A stretch of 64,000 nucleotides of DNA, taken from assembly GCF_902491285.1 (NCBI RefSeq), contig NZ_CABUHK010000020.1:6833-70832 (forward strand). The letters are read 5' to 3'. A program made the position numbers and the translations under genes. Positions within the stretch are counted from its first letter, which is position 1, and every line of letters begins with the position of its first letter. The notes beneath the pieces are model-generated. The model was not told where the DNA came from. It made no database searches and was given only the letters and a program-made list of their open reading frames with translations. Positions 27,606 through 36,145 of the stretch are shown here, piece after piece. The stretch comes from an uncultured Bacteroides sp. GTDB lineage: Bacteria > Bacteroidota > Bacteroidia > Bacteroidales > Bacteroidaceae.

Positions 27606-27661
27606 GTCATTCTTGTTTTAGAGAAGTGTTTGTCTCTATTTGTAGCTTTTATATATTCATA

Positions 27662-27669
27662 CAAAGTTA
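27662..27669 (-). promoter_or_regulatory. -7 box of the small HTH gene
   Basis: Minus-strand TAACTTTG fits TAnnTTTG and lies 57 bp upstream of ATG 27605. The rest of 27670-27850 is AT-rich with no gene that I can support. Confidence 0.45.
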
Positions 27670-27850
27670 TGCCTATTTTTGTCAGTTTTAGATTTTAAAT
27701 GTCGATAATAAGTCACGTATATGTAGCTTATTATTCACAAGTAGGAAATATTTGTGCTGATATATTGAATGAGAAATATTCTGATATAGATTTATATATC
27801 TGTTATGTCTTGTATGAATGTACGGATACATATCTTGGCTCTTAGTAAAA

Positions 27851-28028
27851 TAAAAAGGCGGAACCATTCAATACCTATTTTCAATCTGAGGTACCGCCAA
27901 GCACCCTGTCCAAAATAAGTACGAACAGTTCACGCCTATAGAGCGTAAACTTTCAGTAACCTATTCTCTGGACTTCAATTTGGCGGTTTTCAGATTGAGA
28001 GAATAAGAGCTAAAAGCTCAAGTATCTT
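27851..28028 (-). ncRNA. Candidate structured small RNA of about 180 nt
   Basis: This stretch has no coding potential but strong secondary structure on the minus strand. Near the 5' end is a small hairpin (gagc-tttta-gctc). A long closing stem follows: ctcaatctga plus accgccaa (around 27999-27979) pairs with ttggcggt plus tcagattga (27901-27881). Inside are gtcc/ggac pairing and an acgc/gcgt hairpin. At the 3' end, ggcggtacc can instead pair with ggttccgcc (27865-27857), followed by TTTTTATTTT as an intrinsic terminator. A TTTTGG / TACTTATA pair upstream is a possible promoter. Length and rod shape resemble 6S RNA, but I cannot confirm a family. An attenuator leader is the other option; the next gene on this strand is 245 bp away. 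Confidence 0.55.
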
Positions 28029-28082
28029 TTTATAAGTATATGAATGGAATCGCTATTCCAAAAGTTTATTGTTTTAAATAAA

Positions 28083-28115
28083 AATAGGAGAGTAGAACAA
28101 TAAACCTACTCTCCC
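28083..28115 (-). terminator. Terminator of the GGGtGRT operon
   Basis: A perfect 9-bp repeat (ggagagtag 28087-28095, ctactctcc 28106-28114) is followed by a TATTTTTATTT run on the minus strand, 22 bp after the GGGtGRT stop codon. Confidence 0.85.
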
Positions 28116-28136
28116 ATATATATAAAGTAATCTGAA

Positions 28137-29147
28137 TTACTTAGCCAATGCCTGAGCTACGTCTACAGCACAAGCTACTGTACAACCTACCATCGGGTTG
28201 TTACCAATTCCCAGGAATCCCATCATTTCTACGTGAGCAGGAACTGATGAAGAACCAGCGAACTGAGCATCTGAGTGCATACGACCCATTGTGTCTGTCA
28301 TACCGTATGAAGCAGGACCGGCAGCCATGTTGTCCGGGTGAAGAGTACGACCTGTACCACCACCTGAAGCTACTGAGAAATATGGTTTTCCAGCAAGAAC
28401 ACGTTCTTTCTTGTAAGTACCGGCAACCGGATGTTGGAAACGAGTCGGGTTAGTAGAGTTACCTGTGATAGATACGTCTACGCCTTCTTTCCACATGATA
28501 GCAACACCTTCGCGAACATCGTCAGCACCGTAGCATTTTACTTTAGCACGAGGACCGTCAGAGTAAGCGATTTCGCGAACAACTTTCAGTTCACCGGTAA
28601 AGTAATCGAATTGAGTCTGAACGTAAGTAAAGCCGTTGATACGAGAGATGATCTGAGCAGCGTCTTTTCCAAGACCGTTCAGGATGCAACGCAACGGTTC
28701 TTTACGTACTTTGTCTGCTTTTGCAGCGATTTTGATAGCACCTTCGGCAGCAGCGAAAGATTCGTGACCTGCAAGGAAAGCGAAACATTTAGTTTCTTCG
28801 CGCAGCAACATGGCAGCGAGGTTACCGTGACCGATACCAACCTTACGGTCGTCAGCTACAGAACCCGGGATACAGAATGCTTGCAGACCGATACCGATAG
28901 CTTCAGCAGCTTCAGCAGCGTTTGTGCAGTTCTTCTTAAGAGCGATAGCAGTACCTACTACATAAGCCCATTTTGCATTTTCAAAGCAGATAGGCTGAGT
29001 TTCTTCACACGTTTTATAAGGATCAAGTCCGGCAGCTTCGCAGATAGCGTTAGCTTCTTCGATGTCTTTGATGCCGTTAGCGTTCAAGGCTTCAATGATA
29101 CCTTTGATACGACGGTCTTGGCTTTCGAATTTTACTTCTCTAATCAT
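28137..29147 (-). CDS. GGGtGRT-family protein
   Basis: A 336-aa protein named after its GGGTGRT motif, seen here as SVASGGGTGRTLHPDNMAAGPASYGMTDTMGRMHSDAQFAGSSSVPAHVEMMGFLGIGNNPMVG near the C-terminus. ATG 29147 (MIREVKFESQDRRIKGIIEALN) is chosen over an upstream codon at 29186 that overlaps the preceding gene. It has no signal peptide and no membrane segment, and cysteines are spread through it (ANAICEAAGLDPYKTCEETQPICFENA, MVGCTVACAVDVAQ). It lies 19 bp after a NifU-like scaffold gene. The pairing is conserved in anaerobes, and an Fe-S linked role is suggested by that partner; the biochemical function is not known. Confidence 0.88.
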   Translation of the reverse strand: MIREVKFESQDRRIKGIIEALNANGIKDIEEANAICEAAGLDPYKTCEETQPICFENAKWAYVVGTAIALKKNCTNAAEAAEAIGIGLQAFCIPGSVADDRKVGIGHGNLAAMLLREETKCFAFLAGHESFAAAEGAIKIAAKADKVRKEPLRCILNGLGKDAAQIISRINGFTYVQTQFDYFTGELKVVREIAYSDGPRAKVKCYGADDVREGVAIMWKEGVDVSITGNSTNPTRFQHPVAGTYKKERVLAGKPYFSVASGGGTGRTLHPDNMAAGPASYGMTDTMGRMHSDAQFAGSSSVPAHVEMMGFLGIGNNPMVGCTVACAVDVAQALAK

Positions 29148-29166
29148 AGTTTCTTTCCTCCTTATA

Positions 29167-29868
29167 TTATTCGTGACGTGGATCAATAGATTTAACTGCT
29201 CCCTGTTCTGCTGTTACGCGACCATAAGTACCTGTAACTTTCTTCAATGCTTCATTGGCATCAGTACCCTTCTTGATTTCGTCCATGAACTTACCCATGT
29301 GTACGAATTCGTATCCGCAGATTTCGTCGTTTTTGTCCAAGAAGATCTGTTTGATATAACCTTCTGCCATTTCAAGGTAACGGGGACCTTTAGCCAAAGT
29401 ACCATAAAGAGTACCTACCTGGCTGCGCAGACCCTTACCCAAGTCTTCCAAACCTGCACCGATGATCAAACCACCTTCAGAGAAAGCAGATTGAGTACGT
29501 CCGTAAACGATTTGCAGGAACAGTTCGCGCATAGCAGTGTTGATAGCGTCGCAAACAAGGTCAGTGTTCAATGCTTCAAGGATAGTTTTTCCCGGAAGGA
29601 TTTCAGCAGCCATAGCAGCAGAGTGAGTCATTCCGGAACATCCGATAGTTTCAACCAAAGCTTCCTGAATGATACCTTCTTTAACGTTCAGCGTCAGTTT
29701 ACAAGCACCTTGCTGAGGAGCGCACCAACCGATACCGTGTGTCAAACCAGAAATATCAACGATTTCTTTAGATTTTACCCATTTGCCTTCTTCGGGTATG
29801 GGAGCCGGTCCGTGGTTAGGACCCTTCTTTACAACACACATGTGTTCCACTTCGTGTGAATAAGTCAT
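29167..29868 (-). CDS. NifU/IscU-like Fe-S scaffold protein
   Basis: A 233-aa protein annotated in relatives as an iron-sulfur cluster assembly scaffold. The IscU-like core has cysteines in LTHGIGWCAPQQGACKLTL and VETIGCSGMTHSAAMAAEILPGKTILEALNTDLVCDAI, matching the spacing of cluster ligands in IscU-type folds. The C-terminal part (about 150-233: GPRYLEMAEGYIKQIFLDKNDEICGYEFVHMGKFMDEI) is an extension. It heads a two-gene operon with the GGGtGRT gene and has a near-ideal promoter, which suggests strong expression. No IscS or other Suf/Isc genes are nearby, so a dedicated role with the GGGtGRT protein is likely. Confidence 0.85.
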   Translation of the reverse strand: MTYSHEVEHMCVVKKGPNHGPAPIPEEGKWVKSKEIVDISGLTHGIGWCAPQQGACKLTLNVKEGIIQEALVETIGCSGMTHSAAMAAEILPGKTILEALNTDLVCDAINTAMRELFLQIVYGRTQSAFSEGGLIIGAGLEDLGKGLRSQVGTLYGTLAKGPRYLEMAEGYIKQIFLDKNDEICGYEFVHMGKFMDEIKKGTDANEALKKVTGTYGRVTAEQGAVKSIDPRHE

Positions 29869-29931
29869 AATTAGCTCTTTTTTTAAGTGATATAATTAAA
29901 AATACGTAGTCACGATTCTCTAAATCGCCCA

Positions 29932-29962
29932 CAAAGGTAGTCGATTTATTTGTTTCTGCAAA
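29932..29962 (-). promoter_or_regulatory. Strong promoter of the NifU-like/GGGtGRT operon
   Basis: Minus-strand TTTG (29962-29959) and TACCTTTG (29939-29932) with exactly 19 bp between. Predicted leader is about 57 nt. Confidence 0.75.
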
Positions 29963-30106
29963 TCGCCTTTTATTACTTTTTTGTGAAAAGTGACAATTCA
30001 GTTTACGTTTTTTCGCAGTTTGTAAAGTCGGGATTGCATTTGCGGAAGATTGGGGGTAGGCGAACTATCTATTTGTTGTTTTGTTCTTATTGGAAAACAA
30101 AAAACT

Positions 30107-30511
30107 ATGGAACTGAATCAGATAGATATACATTATTTAATAGCGGCAATCTGTGTTATTTCGTCTGCGCTTATATTTTATACAATCGGGGTTTGGGGAG
30201 AACGTCTCCAAAAGAAACTGAAGTTTTGGCATATTATATTCTTTCTTCTCGGTTTGATAGCTGATGCGGTCGGTACAAGCCTGATGGAGCATATTGCCGG
30301 ATTAACCCACTTGCACGACGAGATTCATACCGTGACGGGTATGATTGCTATTCTTCTTATGTTTGTCCATGCTTCATGGGCGATATGGACATATGTAAAG
30401 GGATCGCCTGGGGCAAAGAAGCATTTCAATCGCTTTAGTATTATGGTCTGGTGTATTTGGCTTATACCTTATTTAATAGGTGTATATATGGGAATGCATT
30501 TACATGCATGA
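30107..30511 (+). CDS. HsmA-like four-helix membrane protein
   Basis: A 134-aa integral membrane protein with four hydrophobic segments (about 8-28, 40-58, 72-96, 108-130), similar to the uncharacterised HsmA (TIGR03987) family. Conserved histidines and acids are in FWHIIFFLLGLIADAVGTSLMEHI, THLHDEIHTVTGMIAILLMFVHASWAIW and IGVYMGMHLHA. The start at 30107 (MELNQIDIHYLIA) is chosen over 30050, since the extra 19 residues look unlike the family. Histidines in the membrane segments could bind heme or metal, but this is only a guess. Single gene. Confidence 0.78.
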   Translation: MELNQIDIHYLIAAICVISSALIFYTIGVWGERLQKKLKFWHIIFFLLGLIADAVGTSLMEHIAGLTHLHDEIHTVTGMIAILLMFVHASWAIWTYVKGSPGAKKHFNRFSIMVWCIWLIPYLIGVYMGMHLHA

Positions 30512-30570
30512 TAAACAGTCTGCATGAAGCCGGATATTTATAGATCACCTTACAATATCCTTATCGGCTG

Positions 30571-30660
30571 ACTCTAGTCGTCCTATTAGACGACTATTGT
30601 TGGCTAATAGGACGACTAGAGTTGGCTAGGCGGTCAACTGGAGTCGGCTATTGTTGAACA
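30571..30660. repeat. 19-bp palindrome plus degenerate 22-bp tandem repeats
   Basis: A perfect 19-bp inverted repeat (30571-30589 with 30604-30622, 14-nt loop) is followed in register by two 22-bp units beginning ttggcta (30602-30623 and 30624-30645; about 16 of 22 positions equal) and a partial third unit beginning tcggcta. It lies in the 443-bp gap 30512-30954, which has no gene that I can support. The remaining part is AT-rich apart from the promoter of the DMP19 gene. Confidence 0.8.
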
Positions 30661-30923
30661 AATATTTTCTATTCGGGATATGTACACTATCTGCCTGTTT
30701 CTATAATATGGCAAATAGTAGTTCTCGCTATATTGTAAGATTGTAAAACACATATCTTGTGAAGGGGTGAATAGAGGTGAATATTGTATTTTATATGAAT
30801 TGTTCACCGGAAACGTCTGTAAATGAGATGATATGGGCCGTGTGAAGAAAGTGGAGGACGGATAGTGAAATTAAGATTGGCAAGATTATGGAGGGATTAT
30901 TACTGGATGTAGAATAAAATTCG

Positions 30924-30931
30924 TAGCTTTG
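30924..30931 (+). promoter_or_regulatory. -7 box of the DMP19 gene
   Basis: TAGCTTTG fits TAnnTTTG, with a predicted leader of about 17 nt to ATG 30955. A clear -33 element is not seen. Confidence 0.5.
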
Positions 30932-30954
30932 CTGCATTATTTATAAAGAAGATT

Positions 30955-31455
30955 ATGATTGAAGTTGTAGAATCAGCTTTACAGAAGGCTGCGGGTGAAG
31001 GAATGGATGAATTTATCCAGGCGTTTACAGATAAATATAAAGAGGTAATCGGCGGTGAACTGACTGCGGAGACGATGCCTTTGTTGACGGGAGAACAACA
31101 TTCTTTGCTGGCTTACCAGATATTTCGTGATGAGGTGATGGCAGGAGGATTCTGCCAGTTGATTCAGAATGGTTACGGTGGATATATCTTTGATAATCCG
31201 TTTGCTAAAGTGATGCGTATATGGGGAGCGGAAGAGTTTTCGAAGTTAATCTATAAGGCAAAGAAAATATTTGATGCCAATCGGAAAGACTTGGAGAAAG
31301 AACGGACGGACGATGAATTCATGGCTATGTATGAGCAATACGAAGCTTTTGATGAGTTGGAAGAGGCTTACTTAGATATGGAAGAACAGGTTACGGCATT
31401 GATTGCAAGTTATGTAGATGACCATTTGGAACTTTTTGCAAAAATAATAAAGTAA
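30955..31455 (+). CDS. DMP19/DUF4375 family protein
   Basis: A 166-aa cytoplasmic, acidic, all-helical protein of the DMP19 (DUF4375) family. The family block is LLTGEQHSLLAYQIFRDEVMAGGFCQLIQNGYGGYIFDNPFAKVMRIWG, followed by helices rich in Glu and Asp. DMP19 proteins have been described as DNA mimics that bind repressors in Neisseria, and other members have unknown roles in Bacteroides. The acidic C-terminal half (EKERTDDEFMAMYEQYEAFDELEEAYLDMEEQ) would fit a mimic but is not proof. Single gene, followed by a weak hairpin with a short T run (about 31460-31486). Confidence 0.83.
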   Translation: MIEVVESALQKAAGEGMDEFIQAFTDKYKEVIGGELTAETMPLLTGEQHSLLAYQIFRDEVMAGGFCQLIQNGYGGYIFDNPFAKVMRIWGAEEFSKLIYKAKKIFDANRKDLEKERTDDEFMAMYEQYEAFDELEEAYLDMEEQVTALIASYVDDHLELFAKIIK

Positions 31456-31508
31456 CGGATGCAGTATTTTTTAAGTATCTGCATTTATTAATTGTGAATT
31501 AGAATTTA

Positions 31509-31516
31509 TATCTTTG
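31509..31516 (+). promoter_or_regulatory. -7 box of the NigD-like gene
   Basis: TATCTTTG predicts a transcript start near 31523. It excludes the in-frame TTG at 31514 as a start codon. Confidence 0.55.
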
Positions 31517-31537
31517 CAAAATCTAAAAAATATGTTT

Positions 31538-32332
31538 ATGAAACAGATGAAATTTTTCTTGGTGGCTTTGATGGCTGTGGTGATGGGTATGTCGGTTACT
31601 TCGTGTATGAATGGGGATGATAATACCGCAAGGCAATTATTTACAATTGCTAAATGTACTAGTACTTATCCCGCTACATTTCAAACGCCTGCAGGGCAAA
31701 AGCTTGTTATTAATGATGCATCATTAATAACGTTGAATACAGGAGAACTTTATAATTTTTGGTATGAATATGATTCGGCTGAGCAGCCTGATAATTCCGA
31801 AACTCTTTATGTAACACTTTATGGTGGTAGTACTCCTGTTTCGATTAATGCTAAATACACAGAAGGACCTACAAATGCTTCAGAATCATCAAAAGCTAAT
31901 GCACCATTATATGCATTTAATTTAGCATCTGACTATTCAACACAACCGGGCGTCTTATTTGACCAACAATATCTTGTTATTCCTGTTGTCTATTGGGTGA
32001 AAGTGGAAAATAGCTCTGAGGAGCAGAATAAGGAACTTGAAAAACATTCTTTTATTCTTACGTATGACGAGGAGACTATTGAATCTGGTGCAACAGAGTT
32101 GGTACTTACTTTAAATCATGTAATTAATACTGAAGGGGAAGCGGAGAATGTATCTCGTAATAGATATACTTCTGCATATAAAGCATATCGTTTGGATAAT
32201 GCAATGAGTGCATTCCGCAATAAGGCAGGTCAAAATCCGACAAAGATTACAGTAAAAGCAAAAGTAAATTCATCAGAAAATACCTTGGATGGTGCTACTG
32301 ATGCCACACCGTGGGAATATACAGTAAAATAA
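31538..32332 (+). CDS. NigD-like lipoprotein
   Basis: About 264 aa from ATG 31538 (MKQMKFFLVALMAVVMGMSVTSC, lipobox Cys followed by MNGDDN); ATG 31532 two codons upstream is equally possible. The acidic residues after the Cys favour surface export. The body resembles NigD-like lipoproteins of Bacteroides: an N-terminal OB-like part (about 45-100, GQKLVINDASLITLNTGELYNFWYEYDSA) and a larger beta-rich C-terminal domain (about 105-264), ending in a predicted immunoglobulin-like strand set. NigD was named for a gene near a bacteriocin system, but most family members have no known role. It is followed within 32 bp by a membrane protein gene. Confidence 0.8.
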   Translation: MKQMKFFLVALMAVVMGMSVTSCMNGDDNTARQLFTIAKCTSTYPATFQTPAGQKLVINDASLITLNTGELYNFWYEYDSAEQPDNSETLYVTLYGGSTPVSINAKYTEGPTNASESSKANAPLYAFNLASDYSTQPGVLFDQQYLVIPVVYWVKVENSSEEQNKELEKHSFILTYDEETIESGATELVLTLNHVINTEGEAENVSRNRYTSAYKAYRLDNAMSAFRNKAGQNPTKITVKAKVNSSENTLDGATDATPWEYTVK

Positions 32333-32364
32333 CATTGAACTACAAAGAATTATTTAACATAGCA

Positions 32365-32910
32365 ATGAAATTGATTTCCTCTCCGGCCAAGGCCTGGGAG
32401 GAAATTTCTATGGAAGAGGATAGGCGAAAAGTATATGTGGCTTTTGTCTATCCTATGATTGGTTTATGCGGTCTGTCCGTATTCATCGGTTCATTACTGA
32501 CGAATGGATGGGGAGGTCCGCAAAGTTTCCAAATAGCTATGACCAACTGTTGTGCCGTAGCTGTAGCCTTGTTCGGTGGCTACTTCCTGGCTGCTTATGC
32601 CATTAATGAGATGGGGGCAAGAATGTTTGGTCTGTATAGCGATATGCCGTTAACGCAACAATTTGCGGGATATGCACTTGTTGTACCCTTCCTGCTTCAA
32701 ATCGTAACCGGACTATTACCCGATTTTAGAATTATTGCTTGGTTGCTGCAGTTCTATATCGTCTATGTAGTATGGGAAGGAGCTCCTATACTGATGAGAG
32801 TAGAAGAAAAACAACGATTGAAATACACCCTTTTGTCGTCTGTGTTGTTAATACTATGTCCGACGGTGATTCAAATAGTGTTTAACAAACTGACGGCCAT
32901 ACTTAATTAA
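32365..32910 (+). CDS. Yip1-like membrane protein
   Basis: A 181-aa membrane protein with five hydrophobic segments, from ATG 32365 (MKLISSPAKAWEEISMEEDRRKVYVAFVYPMIGLCGLSVFIG). The SSPAKAWEEI start and the segment pattern resemble the Yip1 domain family. The frame can be extended upstream into the NigD-like gene, but the extra residues match nothing. It sits 9 bp before smpB and 32 bp after the NigD-like gene, so smpB and metH may be read from the same transcript. The role is unknown. Confidence 0.78.
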   Translation: MKLISSPAKAWEEISMEEDRRKVYVAFVYPMIGLCGLSVFIGSLLTNGWGGPQSFQIAMTNCCAVAVALFGGYFLAAYAINEMGARMFGLYSDMPLTQQFAGYALVVPFLLQIVTGLLPDFRIIAWLLQFYIVYVVWEGAPILMRVEEKQRLKYTLLSSVLLILCPTVIQIVFNKLTAILN

Positions 32911-32919
32911 TGTGTGAAG

Positions 32920-33372
32920 ATGAAACAACCCTCTGTAAATATTAAGAATAAACGGGCTACGTTTGATTACGAACTGATAGATACCTATACAGCAGGTATC
33001 GTATTGACCGGTACGGAAATCAAATCCATTCGTTTGGGAAAAGCGAGCCTGGTAGATACGTTTTGTTATTTTGCGAAAGGCGAATTGTGGGTGAAGAATA
33101 TGCATATCGCCGAGTACTTCTATGGTTCGTACAATAATCATACGGCACGTAGGGAGAGGAAGTTGTTGCTCAATAAAAAAGAATTGGAGAAACTACAGCG
33201 GGAAATGAAAAATCCCGGCTTTACGATTGTTCCCGTACGCTTGTTTATCAATGAAAAAGGTTTGGCGAAACTGGTGGTCGCTTTGGCGAAAGGTAAGAAA
33301 GAATATGATAAACGAGAATCCATCAAAGAGAAAGACGACCGTAGAGATATGGCAAGAATGTTCAAACGATGA
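32920..33372 (+). CDS. smpB: SsrA-binding protein SmpB
   Basis: A 150-aa partner of tmRNA in trans-translation, which frees stalled ribosomes. Start at ATG 32920 ([44 protein letters not shown]); a GTG two codons upstream is less likely. Family blocks include [88 protein letters not shown], with the basic C-terminal tail that enters the decoding centre. metH starts 13 bp downstream. Confidence 0.96.
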   Translation: MKQPSVNIKNKRATFDYELIDTYTAGIVLTGTEIKSIRLGKASLVDTFCYFAKGELWVKNMHIAEYFYGSYNNHTARRERKLLLNKKELEKLQREMKNPGFTIVPVRLFINEKGLAKLVVALAKGKKEYDKRESIKEKDDRRDMARMFKR

Positions 33373-33385
33373 CATGATAGGATAA

Positions 33386-36133
33386 ATGAAGAAGACAATC
33401 TCTCAAATCGTATCCGAACGCATCCTTATTCTGGACGGCGCAATGGGTACAATGATTCAACAATACAATCTCAAAGAAGAAGATTTTCGTGGTGAACGTT
33501 TCGCGCATATTCCCGGACAACTGAAAGGGAATAACGATTTGCTTTGTCTGACACGTCCCGATGTAATTCAAGATATTCACCGTAAGTATCTCGAAGCAGG
33601 TGCGGACATTATCGAAACGAATACATTCAGCTCAACCACAGTCTCTATGGCCGATTATCACGTAGAAGAATATGTACGTGAGATAAATCTTGCCGCCGTA
33701 AAACTGGCTCGTGGGCTTGCTGACGAATATACAGCAAAGAATCCCGATAAACCCCGTTTTGTAGCCGGTTCCGTAGGGCCAACGAACAAAACCTGCTCCA
33801 TGAGCCCCGATGTGAACAACCCGGCTTATCGTGCTCTGAGCTACGATGAACTGGCTGCCGCCTATCAGCAACAGATGGAAGCGATGCTTGAGGGTGGGGT
33901 AGATGCTATTTTGATTGAAACAATATTTGATACGCTGAATGCGAAAGCGGCTATTTTTGCCGCTGAACAAGCAATGAGAGTGACAGGTGTCGAAGTGCCT
34001 GTCATGCTGTCTGTGACTGTCTCCGATATTGGCGGGCGAACCTTGTCCGGACAAACCCTGGAGGCATTTCTCGCTTCCGTGCAACATGCCAATATTTTCT
34101 CTGTCGGCTTGAACTGCTCGTTCGGAGCCCGTCAGTTGAAACCTTTCCTTGAGCAATTGGCAGCCCGCGCACCTTATTACATTAGTGCATATCCGAATGC
34201 CGGATTACCGAACAGTCTGGGCAAGTACGACCAGACACCTGCGGATATGGCTCACGAAGTGAAAGAATATATCGACGAAGGATTAATAAATATAATAGGT
34301 GGTTGCTGTGGAACGACAGATGCCTACATTGCCGAATATTCAGCCTTGATAAAAGGTGCAAAACCACACGTTCCGGCTGCAACACCGGACTGTATGTGGC
34401 TTTCCGGGCTTGAACTGCTCGAAGTGAAACCGGAAATTAATTTTGTGAATGTTGGCGAGCGTTGTAATGTAGCCGGTTCGCGTAAGTTTCTTCGTCTGAT
34501 AAATGAAAAGAAATACGATGAAGCTCTTTCCATCGCCCGTCAGCAGGTAGAGGACGGAGCCTTGGTGATTGACGTCAATATGGACGACGGACTGCTGGAC
34601 GCCAAGACTGAGATGACGACTTTCCTGAATCTTATTATGTCCGAACCGGAAATTGCCCGTGTCCCGGTGATGATTGACTCTTCCAAGTGGGAAGTGATTG
34701 TTGCCGGATTGAAATGCCTGCAAGGTAAGGCAATCGTCAACTCTATTTCTTTGAAAGAGGGGGAAGAAGTGTTCCTCGAACATGCCCGGACTATCAAGCA
34801 ATACGGAGCTGCCGCCGTTGTCATGGCTTTTGATGAAAAAGGCCAGGCGGATACTGCCGCCCGTAAGATAGAAGTATGCCAACGTGCATACCGTCTTTTG
34901 GTTGATAAAGTCAATTTTAATCCCCATGATATAATCTTCGACCCCAATGTGCTTGCCGTAGCTACGGGAATCGAAGAACATAACAACTATGCCGTGGACT
35001 TCATTGAAGCTACCGGATGGATTAAGAAAAATCTTCCCGGCGCGCATATCAGCGGTGGGGTGAGTAACCTGTCTTTCTCTTTCCGTGGCAACAACTATAT
35101 TCGTGAAGCCATGCATGCCGTGTTCCTTTATCATGCCATTCAGCAAGGAATGGATATGGGAATCGTGAATCCGGGAACTTCCGTTCTATACAGCGACATT
35201 CCGGCCGATGTGCTCGAAAAGATAGAAGATGTCGTTTTGAACCGCCGTCCCGACGCGGCAGAACGTCTTATCGAATTGGCGGAATCTCTGAAAGCAACCA
35301 TGAGCGGAGCAGCAGGCCAGCCGGCTGCCAAACAGGATGCTTGGAGGGAAGGAACCGTTCAGGAGCGTTTGAAATATGCCTTGATGAAAGGGATTGGCGA
35401 TTATCTCGAACAGGACTTGGCAGAAGCTCTGCCGCTTTACGATAAAGCGGTGAATGTGATTGAAGGGCCGTTGATGGATGGAATGAACTACGTAGGCGAA
35501 CTTTTCGGAGCAGGTAAAATGTTTCTTCCGCAGGTGGTGAAGACTGCCCGGACAATGAAGAAAGCCGTTGCCATCCTCCAGCCTGTCATTGAATCGGAAA
35601 AAACAGAAGCAACAACCTCTGCCGGAAAAATATTGCTTGCTACAGTGAAAGGGGATGTGCACGATATCGGAAAGAATATCGTTGCCGTAGTGATGGCCTG
35701 CAACGGTTACGATATTGTCGATTTGGGGGTGATGGTTCCTGCGGAAACAATCGTGCAGCGTGCTATCGAAGAAAAGGTGGACATGATTGGATTGAGCGGA
35801 TTGATTACTCCTTCGCTGGAAGAAATGGCCCATGTGGCCGCTGAACTGGAAAAGGCCGGACTCGATATACCTCTTCTGATTGGGGGAGCCACTACCTCAA
35901 AGATGCACACTGCATTGAAGATTGCTCCTGTATATCACGCTCCGGTGGTACACTTGAAAGACGCTTCCTTGAATGCCGGTGTCGCCGCCAAACTGCTGAA
36001 TCCGCAGATGAAGGCCGAACTGGTGAACGAGTTGGAAAGCGAATACGAGGCGCTTCGCGAAAAGAGCGGTTTGATGAAGCGTGAAACAGTTTCATTGGAG
36101 GAAGCTCAGAAAAATAAGTTGAACCTATTTTAA
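33386..36133 (+). CDS. metH: Cobalamin-dependent methionine synthase, without activation domain
   Basis: A 915-aa enzyme that moves a methyl group from methyltetrahydrofolate through cobalamin to homocysteine. The homocysteine domain (about 1-320) has DGAMGTMIQ and zinc ligands Cys244 (GLNCSFGA) and Cys307-Cys308 (GGCCGTT). The pterin-binding domain (about 345-610) has [14 protein letters not shown] and [10 protein letters not shown]. The cap and B12-binding domains (about 650-890) have [10 protein letters not shown] with the axial His759 and [10 protein letters not shown]. The chain ends at about residue 915, whereas E. coli MetH is about 1227 aa: the AdoMet-binding reactivation domain is absent and must be supplied by a separate protein, as known in other Bacteroides. 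No B12 riboswitch precedes it; it follows smpB by 13 bp. Confidence 0.96.
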   Translation: MKKTISQIVSERILILDGAMGTMIQQYNLKEEDFRGERFAHIPGQLKGNNDLLCLTRPDVIQDIHRKYLEAGADIIETNTFSSTTVSMADYHVEEYVREINLAAVKLARGLADEYTAKNPDKPRFVAGSVGPTNKTCSMSPDVNNPAYRALSYDELAAAYQQQMEAMLEGGVDAILIETIFDTLNAKAAIFAAEQAMRVTGVEVPVMLSVTVSDIGGRTLSGQTLEAFLASVQHANIFSVGLNCSFGARQLKPFLEQLAARAPYYISAYPNAGLPNSLGKYDQTPADMAHEVKEYIDEGLINIIGGCCGTTDAYIAEYSALIKGAKPHVPAATPDCMWLSGLELLEVKPEINFVNVGERCNVAGSRKFLRLINEKKYDEALSIARQQVEDGALVIDVNMDDGLLDAKTEMTTFLNLIMSEPEIARVPVMIDSSKWEVIVAGLKCLQGKAIVNSISLKEGEEVFLEHARTIKQYGAAAVVMAFDEKGQADTAARKIEVCQRAYRLLVDKVNFNPHDIIFDPNVLAVATGIEEHNNYAVDFIEATGWIKKNLPGAHISGGVSNLSFSFRGNNYIREAMHAVFLYHAIQQGMDMGIVNPGTSVLYSDIPADVLEKIEDVVLNRRPDAAERLIELAESLKATMSGAAGQPAAKQDAWREGTVQERLKYALMKGIGDYLEQDLAEALPLYDKAVNVIEGPLMDGMNYVGELFGAGKMFLPQVVKTARTMKKAVAILQPVIESEKTEATTSAGKILLATVKGDVHDIGKNIVAVVMACNGYDIVDLGVMVPAETIVQRAIEEKVDMIGLSGLITPSLEEMAHVAAELEKAGLDIPLLIGGATTSKMHTALKIAPVYHAPVVHLKDASLNAGVAAKLLNPQMKAELVNELESEYEALREKSGLMKRETVSLEEAQKNKLNLF

Positions 36134-36145
36134 AACATTACCACA

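Noticed and set aside
27850..28030. Plus-strand reading of the structured RNA
   Set aside because: The terminator T run and the promoter-like boxes fit only the minus strand.
28431..29859. Two long plus-strand frames (252 and 265 codons) opposite the GGGtGRT and NifU-like genes
   Set aside because: They are antisense shadows caused by codon bias of highly expressed genes; both are Phe/Ser/Thr-rich with no family pattern, and the minus-strand frames match known families.
30602..30660. CRISPR-like reading of the 22-bp repeats
   Set aside because: The units are directly adjacent and degenerate, without spacers, and no cas genes are present.
33373..33386. Cobalamin riboswitch before metH
   Set aside because: Only 13 bp separate smpB and metH; there is no space for the structure and no B12-box-like sequence upstream.
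34340..35146. 268-codon minus-strand frame inside metH
   Set aside because: Antisense to a well-conserved enzyme and without recognisable motif or start context.
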